Source: Halicephalobus mephisto
Taxonomy: Eukaryota; Nematoda; Chromadorea; Rhabditida; Panagrolaimidae
DNA length: 64,000 nt
Assembly: GCA_009193035.1 (NCBI GenBank)
Contig: SWDT01000098.1
Coordinates: 1 to 64,000 of the forward strand
Direction: 5' to 3'
This document shows positions 1 through 10,738 of this stretch, piece by piece. A model generated the notes under the pieces. It did not search any database. It worked only from the letters and a program-made list of their open reading frames with translations, and was not told the origin of the DNA. The position numbers and the translations under genes are program-made. The number at the start of each line of letters is the position of its first letter. Position 1 is the first letter of the stretch.

Positions 1-1
1 C

Positions 2-397
2 AACTGTCTAAATTCTGACTTCAAATTGAAAGTCTGTGGAAACCTCAGACAGGCGAGTGAAGACAACTTCATTGTGACTGTTGACAACAACGTCGTCGTT
101 AACGGAACTAATATGAACTATAATATCGACTATGAAGGTCACATCAACTCCGGTCAGAAGATAACTGTAAGTCTGAAATCTACAAATGTCACGGAACCTC
201 TATATGATGCCCCATTTGTGAATGTCGTTGTCGGAAGACCAGAAGCATTCACAACTTCTACAACAACAACCAAGGTATTTTCAATGGGGACTTTCTCAAC
301 CAGTATGCCTCGTTCAGCTAACTCATCTCCAACAATAGCTCCATTGTCGCACCATCGCATGAATCAAGAGATAAATAAATTGCTGCACGGCCAATAA
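2..397 (+). CDS. 3' end of an unrecognised threonine-rich protein (5' partial)
   Basis: An open frame runs from the left window edge to a TAA stop at 395-397, about 131 codons, so the 5' part of the gene lies outside. The first ATG-like start inside the frame is a TTG and is not a real start. The first ~75 residues alternate hydrophobic and polar residues (for example VTVDNNVVVNGTNMNYNIDY) as in a beta-sandwich, with several N-x-S/T sites. They are followed by a Thr/Ser-rich tail beginning TTSTTTT. A secreted or surface protein is likely by composition only; I recognise no family. An internal intron starting at the GTATTT near 273 is possible, so the last ~40 residues are less certain. Confidence 0.45.
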   Translation, partial: NCLNSDFKLKVCGNLRQASEDNFIVTVDNNVVVNGTNMNYNIDYEGHINSGQKITVSLKSTNVTEPLYDAPFVNVVVGRPEAFTTSTTTTKVFSMGTFSTSMPRSANSSPTIAPLSHHRMNQEINKLLHGQ

Positions 398-1501
398 CAA
401 CCCCTTACTGGATCCACCCTCCAAACACTGAAAACATCGATGATGTTCGCAGACAGAACGCTAAATGACAACTTTTAAATTAATCAATTCAATAACTATT
501 TTATTGCTTTTAATCTTAAGTGCTTTTTCCATATCTCTCCTTCTAAAAGATCAACTGAGATAAACTAAATTAATACAATTCCAGCAGGACATTTTTCGGT
601 AGATCTTTGTGAGAGTTTTAAAAGATTATACCATCAACTCTTTATTTTCTCACCAATGACCTCTAGTAATTTCCTCTCCTTTCTTTTAACTTCAAAATTT
701 CTAAACAGGGAAGATTACTGGGGACAGTAAAAATGTCCGAGGAGAGTTTCCATCTGTTAAACGTTTTTTAACCATTGACGGAAATCGTGTATTGTGAGTT
801 TGTCAAGTTTCTTAATTCCATTAAAGAGCAAATTACACCCTTAAATCTATGTCAATATTATTCTTTAAATAAACAACTGAAAATCATTTAATTTTCTGTA
901 TAGAATTTAGAACATTTGTTAAATCTGTCTGTTCTTTCCACGTATACAATAATTTGTTTTCTTCATTTGGCAGTAGATATTTTGCAACCCTGAAAAGAAA
1001 ATTAAAAATTTACACGCAAGAAATGTATCTTGTTCACTAAGCTCTGTTCATGTTTCTCAATATAATGTAATTTTAAGGCAATGGAAAAGTCTACATTTGA
1101 TTCTCACATAGGACAAGAACAATTTAAACAATCATCTTTAATTTCATACAAATCCTGAATTAGAAGTCAACTTCGATGAAATTAGATTTTTTGCATCCAA
1201 AAATAGACTCAAAAGAGATCCACCATATTTGAACCAACAAATGTAATTTAACAGTGCTTAGTATTGTTTCTCAACAAAGAATCATACCGATAACAAGGTT
1301 TCATTGAAGTTAAATTTCAAATATGAAATTACAAACTGAGTACTCTGTAAAGGATTATTTAAAAACCAATAGAGATAATTATTAGTATTTATTAAATATT
1401 AATGGATCTCAGTATGAATCAAAGTAAACAAATAATTAGCATTTTGGATTTAGTATAAATAACAAACACTTGGAACAGTGTTTGCTGATCAATTTATAAA
1501 G
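398..1501. other. AT-rich intergenic stretch
   Basis: About 1.1 kb between two converging loci. All frames are broken by frequent stops, and I see no RNA gene, tandem array or inverted repeat. Confidence 0.5.
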
Positions 1502-3087
1502 TCAAAAGCGCTTTTGGACTCTGACTTTGAATTTTTCGGGTTGGACGGTGATTCCCCACTTCTTTTCCATTGACGGAGGGATCCCTTCTTTTTCTGGATG
1601 AAAGTCAAAATGCTTCAAGACGTTGCCAATGACGAGGAAGAGCTCCATTCTAGCCAGAGATTCTCCGAGACAGGCTCGTTTCCCAACAGAGAACGGAACC
1701 AGATATTCGCTCGGCTTGAAGGTTCCATCAGAGTCAATGAATCTATCTGGGTTGAATGTGAAGGGATCTGGGAAGATCTGTAATTTGGTGATGGAAATGC
1801 TATTTTAAAAAATTACAAACTTTTTCATCATAAAGAACACAACTTATTTGAGGAGTGACAAGGGTATTTTTCTTAATCAAATGATCGCCGATGATAACGT
1901 CATCGAGAGCCCTGTGCAATATGTTAAAGAGCAACAGATTTGTAGTTCTTTGAACTTCACTAATGACGGCCTGGAGATAATGCAGTTTTGATTTATCATT
2001 CATTCTTACAAATCTATCATTTTCAACGACAGTATCCAGTTCCTCTTGAACCTTCTTCATGACTTCTGGATGATTCAGAAGGTAGATAATAGCAAACTGA
2101 CACGTAGTAGCTGTTGTCTCCAGCCCAGCACCCCAAAGATCACCACAGATGTTTTTGAGTTGGATATGAGTATAGTTATCTTTGTGAGGTCCTTGAATTT
2201 TCTCCTGACGTCGAATCTCTTTCAAGAATGCCTCACAGACATCTGTTGTCTCAGAGTCAAAGTCGATATTCTTTTCGTGTTCTCTGATCTGTTGTTCGAG
2301 GAAATCAAAAATCTTACGATTGAACTGGATTCCCTCTTCGAAATGCTCTTTAAAGTATGGAAAATGTTTCAACCATGGAAAGTTCATATAAAGGAAATTC
2401 AGACGCTTGTTTGCGTGAATAAAAATTTGTTGAAGATCACGCTTCAGTTGTAAAAATTCTTCCAGTTTGGAATCTTCAAAACTGTACCCAAAAAGGAGAT
2501 TATTGATGATGGATCCGATACAGACGTCGAATCTCGGGATAATGTCACATATCCCAGCTTTTTCCCAGCTTTTTCGTCCTCCTCTAGTTTTTTTAAGAGA
2601 GATCCAACTTCTACCAGAATCTAAAATTTAAATAGTAATTAATGTAAATTCAAGCATTCCTGACCTTTTCTTGCATCAGATTCTTGCCAAATCCAAAATC
2701 TCGAAGGACTTGGAGGGTGAATCTTCGCTGTTCCCGCCACTTTTCTCCATCAACATCAATAATTCCGTGAATCCCATCACGAATAACGTTTAAATGTTCA
2801 ACAAATTGATATCTCCCACTGAGGGCTTCAGCGTGGTCCTTGACAAAAAACTGAATGAATCAGCTTGTAATCACAAATGGCAACCATTGGAAGCTCCCCT
2901 GCCCAGAACGTAAATATCCCATTGTACTTTTTCGACCAATCCAAAAGAACTTCGTATTTCGGGCTTGGGGATGCAATAGAAAACAAGTTCCGAGATGAGG
3001 GAGAGGACCTGGAGGAAAGTTCCTTCTTTTCCAATAATAGTTGTAAAAGAGTAGAAGACCAATGAGGAAAAGAAATAGTTCAATCAT
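1502..3087 (-). pseudogene. Broken cytochrome P450 (inverted copy of the gene at 18722-20302)
   Basis: Read on the minus strand, this follows the intact P450 at 18722-20302 from its ATG (3087) to its stop (TGA at 1502), including both introns. It carries at least three frame-breaking lesions against that copy: a 7-bp loss just after the proline-rich hinge (about 2990), a 1-bp gain in a T run (about 2848), and an 11-bp tandem duplication of the AAAAAGCTGGG unit near 2560. The I-helix sequence GLETTATT, the ExxR helix (EVQR), FNPDRF and the haem loop FSVGKRACLGE are all still readable, so inactivation looks recent. The first intron appears identical in both copies. It may still be transcribed, but a full-length haem protein cannot be made from it. 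Confidence 0.85.
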
Positions 3088-4439
3088 CATAAAGAAAGTA
3101 AACGAATCGTTCAATTAAGTGTAAAAGACTAATTTATAATAGGAATGAAAAGTGCGAAAGATCAACAGGTTCAATAAACTTTGATGTCATGGACAAAAGT
3201 GACACAAATCATCACTCGATTAAATGTGATCGTTCGTTTCATAAAAAAATTAAAATGAGGAGCTGTCAGCAAAAATTCACTGATTGGTTACTCGATCATT
3301 AATCAGTAGATAATTCATTATACTAGTGGCTGAGAAGTTAGAGAATTAGAGACAAAATTGGACTCTCAATGAGCGCGCGAATGAGTTGATTTTCAAAAAA
3401 TCACAAGGATTTGAATTTATCTTTAAGAAAAAGTTACATAGATAATTGATATTTTTAGTGATATAACAGTAAATAACTTTTTCAGTTGTAATTAGTTGTT
3501 ATGCATAAAAAACTAAGGAACTAATCTTTTAAAATTAACATACGGATACTGTTAATACTCAGATATTGGTTTATAATTAGACAGATTTTAATAGATTTTT
3601 AAACACCAAATCCAATTGCATATATGATCTTTAACCATTATTTTTTTAATATAAAAATCATTAAATTGAACATTATTTCACAATCAGGTCTTAAAAAATT
3701 TACAAATTGATTAATATGGAGTTGTTGAGATAAGGTTCCATTTAATAGAACGTGTAAGATCTTAGCCATCGAATAAATCTCAAATCTCATTTACAACAGA
3801 CCAATAAGTGATCCATATATCATTTTTTTCATTTGTTCATTTCTATACTCTGTTCTTGCTATTTTAATAGCTTTTTCTTTAATTATTATGATATCGGTAA
3901 ATAAAAATAGTAGAAAATCACAGAAATTCAGTGTTATTTTTTTAACTACTGTGCTTTTTAAAGATTTTGTAGAAAAGTTCTTCCTCCGAAAGTAAAGACA
4001 AGAGGGTTAATCTGTTGGCATAGAATTGTTCAACTCATATTGCTCAACAACAAATACTAAAATCGGTTTCTTAATTTCTAACATAATAGAAAAATATCTG
4101 ATTTAGATGATGTTAAAGTAAAAAAGATGATTGTATCTTAACTAAGAATTAATAGATAAGAATGGTTCGTATATCATTCAATGGACAATAATGAATAAAT
4201 ATAAAACTGTTAGAAACACTATTAAAGTGTCTAATTAGTTAAATGATTAAGATGTTCTGATTCAATTATGAAATAAGCTTTAATCTAATGACTCTTATAT
4301 TAAAAAGTAGTTGTTAAAATATGCTACATGCAATTGGATTTAGCGTTTTGAAACCCATCAACATCTAAATTACAAACGTATATCTGAGTAATAACAGTGA
4401 CCACGTGGCGCTAGTTTAAAATAATAATTAATATAAAGT
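3088..4439. other. AT-rich intergenic stretch
   Basis: About 1.3 kb between two P450 remnants. No coding frame or structured repeat was recognised. The sequence immediately above the ATG of the broken P450 does not resemble that above the intact inverted copy. Confidence 0.45.
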
Positions 4440-4580
4440 CGAAGTTTTCCGACCTTTTCTCACTTCAGGTTTTTGCCGAATCCGAAATCCCGAAGGACTT
4501 GGAGGGAAATTTCTCCTTGTCCAATACTAGTTGTAGAACAATAAAAGTTCGAGAGTCAGAGGAAATAGTCCGATTATCAT
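4440..4580 (-). pseudogene. Small cytochrome P450 relic, internally deleted
   Basis: The minus strand from ATG 4580 matches the start of the two P450s at 3087 and 18722: a hydrophobic N-terminal anchor, then YWTRRNFPP. Immediately after the CCTCCA of that hinge it jumps to the sequence around the first exon end (VLRDFGFGKNL in the intact gene). It has lost about 330 bp between two copies of CCTCCA. An in-frame TAG interrupts the anchor. This is a third, older member of the same P450 subfamily at this locus, with no coding capacity. Confidence 0.75.
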
Positions 4581-5230
4581 AAAGCAAAAGTTAACAAGTT
4601 GTTGATCAGGTGCAAATAACCCATTTCCAATGGGACTGGAGAGTGAACAAAGTTCAACAGATTCGGCGCAAGTTGATCTCAATAACATGAAAGGTACAAA
4701 ACGATGTGAAATTGTACAAAAATAAAGATCAAAACACGAGATTTGAACTGGACAAATGATCAAAATGTTCTATTTGGTAATTTTAAGTCATTCTACTTTT
4801 CTCCGCACCTTGTTGTTATAGTCTTCATGCAAAAAAAACTACTTTTTGATTCGAGCAGAAAACATTAGAATAGAATAACCAAGTCTGTAAATTTCAAAAG
4901 TAAGGCCAAAATCAGATATTGGCCATCAGAACTCAGAGATTCAGATTCCTGAACTCTACATATCCAGATTCTATAGATCAACTCCTAGTTCTGACTTTAT
5001 TCAGAATCTATGGCTCTGATTACTTCATGATAGGTAATTCTTGCTTATATGTAAAAACATTTAAATTTCTGTGTAAAAAATGTACAAATTCATATAAAAT
5101 GCGTCTTAATCTTACACTTTTAGATCTGAATTTATTCAACTTTAATACTTATTAATGAACGATATTACAAAATTCAAATACATCCGAATCAACGTTACTG
5201 TCATCCAGATTGATCCATCAAGAATCATGA
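4581..5230. other. Intergenic stretch
   Basis: About 650 bp with no supported gene. The short open frame at 4919-5155 has no family resemblance and unremarkable composition. Confidence 0.4.
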
Positions 5231-6484
5231 TCATTGCCGAACACTATACTTGCCATAAAAATTTAAGCAAAACTCAAAGTCCAGTGTCAAAGTCTTTGAG
5301 ATTTCACTAAATGTACGGAAGGTTTTGTGGATCCCATAGCATTTGTTCTCAGAAAGACATTCAAAACCTCTGAGTTCTTCTATGAATTTCCAACAATAAT
5401 ATTGAATAGTTTCAATAGAAAAATGGGCAATTGAATAATATTCGATGCGTTGTTTAATCTCAATATTTATTCGTCCATCGTAAACGGCCAGCTGGTTCTT
5501 GTAATTCATGAAATTTGCAAATATATTAGAATATATAGGGTTTCCTTGTCTATTATGGTAAATGGCTTCGTCACTAAATTCACAAAACTTGAGTACAAGA
5601 GCTTCAAGGTTAACAAATTTTTCATTTGCAAACTCGAGAAATGTAAGAACCTTCCCAGGGTTCAGAAAGAAATCTGTACGCCAGACATTTAACTTCAACC
5701 TTTTTAAATATTGAAAGCCAGGACTGTAAACTACCGATTACATTGAATTGAGAGCAAAGAATCTAACCTGACATTCGTCACACGAAGATTATCAACAAAG
5801 CTTTCCCCCGTAAAGTAAGTAGTCAGTGAATCCGTTTTAATCGATTCAATCTTCAGAATGGTCTCGGGGGAAACACCGAATAATTCTAGTTCTTTAGAGT
5901 TAATAATAATATTACTCAAGCTTCTAAGCATGCAAGATCCTACGTATATATAGTCAAACTTTCTAGATTCTACCAACAGTTTTGCAGTCGATAAATTGCA
6001 TCTAATGAGAATAAGTTTTTTGAAATCTAAAAAGAAAACTTTGTTTTTTAGCCATAAATGGAACTCACTCCAGTTCTTCAACAATGTACTCTTAACAAAT
6101 GTAGGAAGAAAATTATTGAAATCGATCTCTACTTGCTTGACAGAAGACAATGCCCATCGAATAATTTGTCCGCTACAGGGATCTGCGTCACTATCATTGA
6201 TCCCGGGATCAGTGTCCTGTGTTTTCGGATTAGAGAAATCAAATAATTTAAGAACTTACAAATTTCACATACAACTTGTTAGAAGGAATATTCGGATTAT
6301 TATGGTAGTTGTATGACAAGTGATCGTAGATTTTAACGGAATGTGGTTTGGGCACAACAATCTCCAAAGCTAAGAAGGGTTGTTTTCCAGAGAGCATAAA
6401 CCTGGATATTAGCTCTTTGTTGCACTGGAATGAACTCGATAACTGTTGAAGAAGATGAAAATAAACTTCTTGATCCAAAGCCAT
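5231..6484 (-). CDS. Unrecognised 388-residue protein, three exons
   Basis: Exons 6484-6260, 6216-5768 and 5723-5231 join in phase through GT-AG introns of 43 and 44 bp (GTAAGT...ACACAG and GTTAGA...TTACAG), giving 388 residues. The start was set at ATG 6484. An in-frame ATG at 6559 would add 25 residues, including a hydrophobic stretch. The N-terminal part contains SRFMLSGKQPFLALE. The rest is rich in Leu, Phe, Tyr and Asn with leucine-repeat-like spacing, for example FVNLEALVLKFCEFSDEAI. This build recalls the expanded F-box-associated families of nematodes, but no F-box is evident and I do not assign a function. Three frames remaining open across two precise splices is the main evidence for a real gene. 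Confidence 0.6.
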
Positions 6485-6559
6485 TCTAAATCTAAAGAAA
6501 TTATAAAGTCTAATAGTAAATCTCAATATCGCGCGATATCCTGCAGTCACTAACTTCAT

Positions 6560-6896
6560 AAAACCACTAAATCTTATGCTATGTAGTAGATTTCAAATTA
6601 AATCTCACATCAGAATAAGGATAAATATATCTTTTGTTTTTGTCAAAATGAAGTCATGTCAAGTTTTTATTAAAAAATGAATCTCAAAAGAATCTGTCTT
6701 GTTGCTTAACTATTCAGCAACTATGAGTCATTTTACAGAACAAATTTTTCCTGATAACTTCTTTACATGACTTTCAGTATTTTACAACGCAAAATCAGAC
6801 TTTGAGAGAATAACCAATTTCTCAAAATTCAGTAATAGGAACTATGTCTGAGAGATCAATAATTATGAAACATAGGTATGACTTTAACATCAAAAC
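6560..6896. other. Short intergenic stretch
   Basis: About 340 bp upstream of the three-exon minus-strand gene. It would hold that gene's promoter. No TATA box or other motif stands out. Confidence 0.35.
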
Positions 6897-7291
6897 TTAA
6901 ACTTCATCAGGAAGAGATTCAAAACGTCCATGGTTAAAAACAGTCGCAATCGAAAGTAATTTACTATAAAGATCGATTTTCAAAAAGCAAAGAGGATCAC
7001 AAATATGGTCATATTTCTCAGTTGGTTGAAAGTAAAACTTTCTCAAAGTATTTGGATGGATTTCTTTCAATAAATATAGAAATTGTAAAGAGTGATGGAA
7101 ACTTCTTTCTCCCATCTGTCATTCTTCTGAATATCCTTGACAAACTCAACTACTACATAAAGCAATATATACGGATGCAATTTCATCATCTTGAATGATA
7201 GCACTAAAAAAGGAAAATCAATCATGTACAAAGGGGTTCGGTAATGAATCACAAATGAAGAGAGTTGCAGTTCCAATTCTTCTGATAACAC
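6897..7291 (-). pseudogene. Possible relic of a gene like the one at 5231-6484
   Basis: Two overlapping minus-strand frames (7291-7067 and 7115-6897) each hold a plausible amphipathic sequence and would have to be joined by a frameshift near 7090. The composition (Leu, Phe, Tyr, Lys) and segments such as VVVEFVKDIQKNDRWEKE loosely resemble the C-terminal half of the neighbouring minus-strand protein (YYCWKFIEELRGF). No start, splice sites or clear homology could be established. Treat it as a weak candidate. Confidence 0.22.
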
Positions 7292-9800
7292 ATTTCAAAA
7301 TAACTTTTCAAATATTGCAAATATTTCAACGTAAGTTTATAAATATTGCAAGTCTTTTATTTTTTATCCTACTGATTTTCCAAGATTTCATAATTCTTTG
7401 TAAAAATTATGCTTTTGTTGTTGTTAATTTCAGTTTTTTCATTGTTCCAACAATAAAATGGACACCTAAGTGGAATTCAGTGTTAAACTACAGTTCTTGG
7501 TTGTGAACACATTTATTAATTTGGTTTTCTCAAAAGTCAATTATTTTCAACCACTTTAAGAAACATTAGCTCCCTAAATATTCCGTGAGAACGGAGGAAT
7601 TTGATTCCATTCTTTATGTTTTTTAGAAAAGAACATTACCGCTGCAACTAGAGTTTTTTGCGGAGAAAAAATTCCAGCATTGATGGTTAAGATTAAAGTT
7701 TACACAATTATCGAGTTTTAATCCGTCTCAAATTTATTTACAGAAACAAAACTAACCAAAATCAGCTTGTTATACTGTTTATTGAGAGTATTGCCTATGT
7801 AAAGTGCTTTTCTCAGAATATTTACAAATCTATATTCCTTTATAACATGTTGTCAAGTTCTGGATCTCAAAAAATGAAATCTAGCATGTTCTATTTAAAA
7901 ATCAAATTGAATGAAACTACTTGTTATAGTTTATTTTCCAAGTACAATGTAGAAAATTAACTTAAAATTGAAAAATTAACAAATTCCCCCACTTAGAGCT
8001 TATAGGCATTATTTTGTATCCTTCTTGTATTACATCAAACTAAATTTTCAATTTGTTCTGAGCTGGTTTTCTTCCTAATGAATCTCACATGGATGACGTA
8101 CGCATTCTTGTACTTTGAGGTCACTTAATGAAAAAGTTTAATTGTAGCTCTGGAATAAATGAGAAAAGAAGCCTCAGTTTCATCACCAGAAATCCCTATT
8201 CTTGCGACTTTATCTTTACTTTCGCCATATTAGAAAATAATTTGCCAGTTAAATTGTGATATTTTAATCATATTGCATTGTTCATAAATATCAGAAGCTT
8301 TAAACTCTTAGTTACAATAATTCTCAAGTGAGTCAATTCTGTAATTTATAAAAACAGACAATTTGTCCTGCGACAATATTATCATTTTGCGTATACTGTA
8401 TGACCTGACGAAACTGATTTAGAGACAAATCTTCTTGAAAATATCAACAACATGCAAATAGACTTAAGTATTCGATGGCCAGTAAATCAATTCACAACAT
8501 TCAGGAGAACATGATTTTTAGAATCCATATTGTCGTTCAAGAATTTGCCACGAATTTATGCACATTTCTTTAAAAAGATGTTGCTTGAAAAGTTATTGGA
8601 AGCATTAAAAATTAAATTTTGAAGGCGATTTTGGGTGGAATTTTCTTAGGAAGTTCATTTTGTCGCAAATTGCGTTTCTATCATAATTTCAGAATCTATT
8701 CAAAACAGTCGAATCTCTACTTTAAATCTCACTTCCTTCATTGTAGGTTTTTCTAAAAGACCTTCCCGAAGAATTTGACCTTCTCTGAAAACAAAATATT
8801 GATATATCTCCCAACACTCATAAATAGTTTACAATCTCACTAAATTCTTCATTTAGAGAGAATCTAACATTCCTCGACGCTAGAAAATAACCGAGAAATA
8901 CCATTGATTTTCTTTCTTTACTGCAAATTTTTATGAGCTGGATTATTTTCGTCCCCTTCTTTTATACTATTATGAATATTAATTTTAAGAATCTCAGATA
9001 TTGAACATTTTTCTGAGATAATACTCATATCAAACAAAAAAGTAGATAATTCCGTGCTATCATTTTCTTTCGAAATGACGTGAACTTTGTAATAAGAACA
9101 ATTTTTTAAAAATAATAAAAAGAGCAGAAAATTCTGATAACGCTGACGAGTAAAATCAGCTATTACGTTGAAATCTTATTGTGAAAATAAAAACTAACAA
9201 AATATCCATTTCCACAGAATCCTACTTTTTCATTTTTATTAAAATTACATCATCCCATTTCCACTGAATTAGCTTCCTAATGCTTTAATGCTTTAATGCT
9301 TGTTAGATGCTCCTCAACATTGCTTCATACTTTACTACATAAGCAACCAACACCTTGAAATAATGTAACTTTAGCATTTGTTCAAGCGTGATGTCAGAAA
9401 AAGTAAAGATTCTTTTGAGATTAAAAAATACAATTTCTTAAAATCTAAGTGAAATTTTTCCAATGTTTACTTGTAATGCCAGATACTAAGAATCACAAAA
9501 GTAATGCTTTACGTAATCCAAAGTATAAAGCATACAGTATTGTTAAAAAGTTGTACATTTCTTACTTAATTTTATAATTATTAAGTTAATTTCACCTCAA
9601 TCTGCAATTCATACTGGAAATGCCCAGCTTAGCTCATTAAGCCTCATCTGTTACCAAAGTTGATCAAGAAAAACCAACTTGTGACATTTACAAGAGTCAA
9701 ATATTGAGCAAAGTGTCCTTGCCCAAACTGTCTTGCGCAGTCAGTCCTTGACCGGTGGAAACTGCCTGCCTCCCGCTGTCTTTATACTCTATCGAGTTAA
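7292..9800. other. Long gene-poor AT-rich region
   Basis: About 2.5 kb without a supported gene on either strand. The only structure seen is a tiny tandem repeat of CTTTAATG at about 9279-9301. Open frames here are short and carry no domain resemblance. Confidence 0.5.
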
Positions 9801-10738
9801 CCGGTCAGCGAACAAAAGTTGAACCATTTGAATCTTGTTTGGCTGTATTTAAAGACCCTCTGTGTCAATAGACGTGGCTTCCTTTCCTGTTGTTTCCTTA
9901 TTCACTCTCTTTCAGAAAGTTCCAAACTTTCCATTTGCTCATCTATTTTCGAAACTGTCAAGATTTCAAAAATCGCTTCCCATGTGTACACTAGGAGTCT
10001 ATTCCTCATGGATACGAATGTTTAATCGATTTTATTATCCCAATCATTTTCATCCAATTTTTAGACTCGTACCATCTGTTGTCATCTTTCAGACCTCGTA
10101 ACGTATCCATTTTCTTTTTCTCAAGATCCTCGGTGCTTTGTGACTGGTCAAGTCCTTTAAATGAGCCACTTGTCACTAAGCAAAGATTTTTGCGCGAGTT
10201 TAACCTGATTCTCGGTTTTCTCACAAATCCAGCAGTTTGTTGTCTTATCCAAGCCCAAGTTTTTTAACCTTGAAAATAAAATAAATTGGACCAAATTGTC
10301 ATTTTTGCTTTTCAATGAGGAAACAAATTTGAGCGGTCTTCAATCGGAGCATCTTTCTCCGCTGCCAGCCGACTGCAAGGGAACAAAGCGAAAGAAATTT
10401 TCGCGCATGTTTACCGGACACCCGGCTGACCGCTCTCCCCACACCTTTAATTATGTATTATTGAACCAGCTTAGTTACCATGTCACTGACCACTTGCCAA
10501 GCAGCGGTTCAGTCAATTCTGGCAGCAATGGAAATCTTGATTTCCACAGTTCCTTTCATGATTCATCGTTCCTCTTTCTTTCATTGATTGGTTCTGGTTG
10601 GTTCTTTCCCCGTTACCGAGGCTGGACCATATTTCCCACTTTATTCCAATTTTATCAACCTGAGGTCGCGTGAATTTTATTTTTAGTACCTTGATTGATT
10701 TGTTTTTTTCAGAGAAGGAGAACCTTGTTCTCGGGGTC
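9801..10738 (+). other. Upstream region of the Melted-like gene (probable 5' UTR or promoter)
   Basis: This stretch is less AT-rich than its left neighbour and has open but unconvincing plus-strand frames at 9819-10267 and 10296-10673. A pyrimidine tract ending TTTTTTTCAG at about 10702-10712 is a good splice acceptor (cis or trans) 27 bp before the ATG at 10739. At least one untranslated exon upstream is therefore plausible. Confidence 0.4.

Noticed and set aside
9279..9301. Short tandem repeat CTTTAATG
   Set aside because: Only about three units and no context; likely slippage noise.
10296..10673. 125-codon open frame before the Melted-like gene
   Set aside because: No homology, and the downstream acceptor plus the family start region support beginning at 10739. 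It may be 5' UTR or intron.
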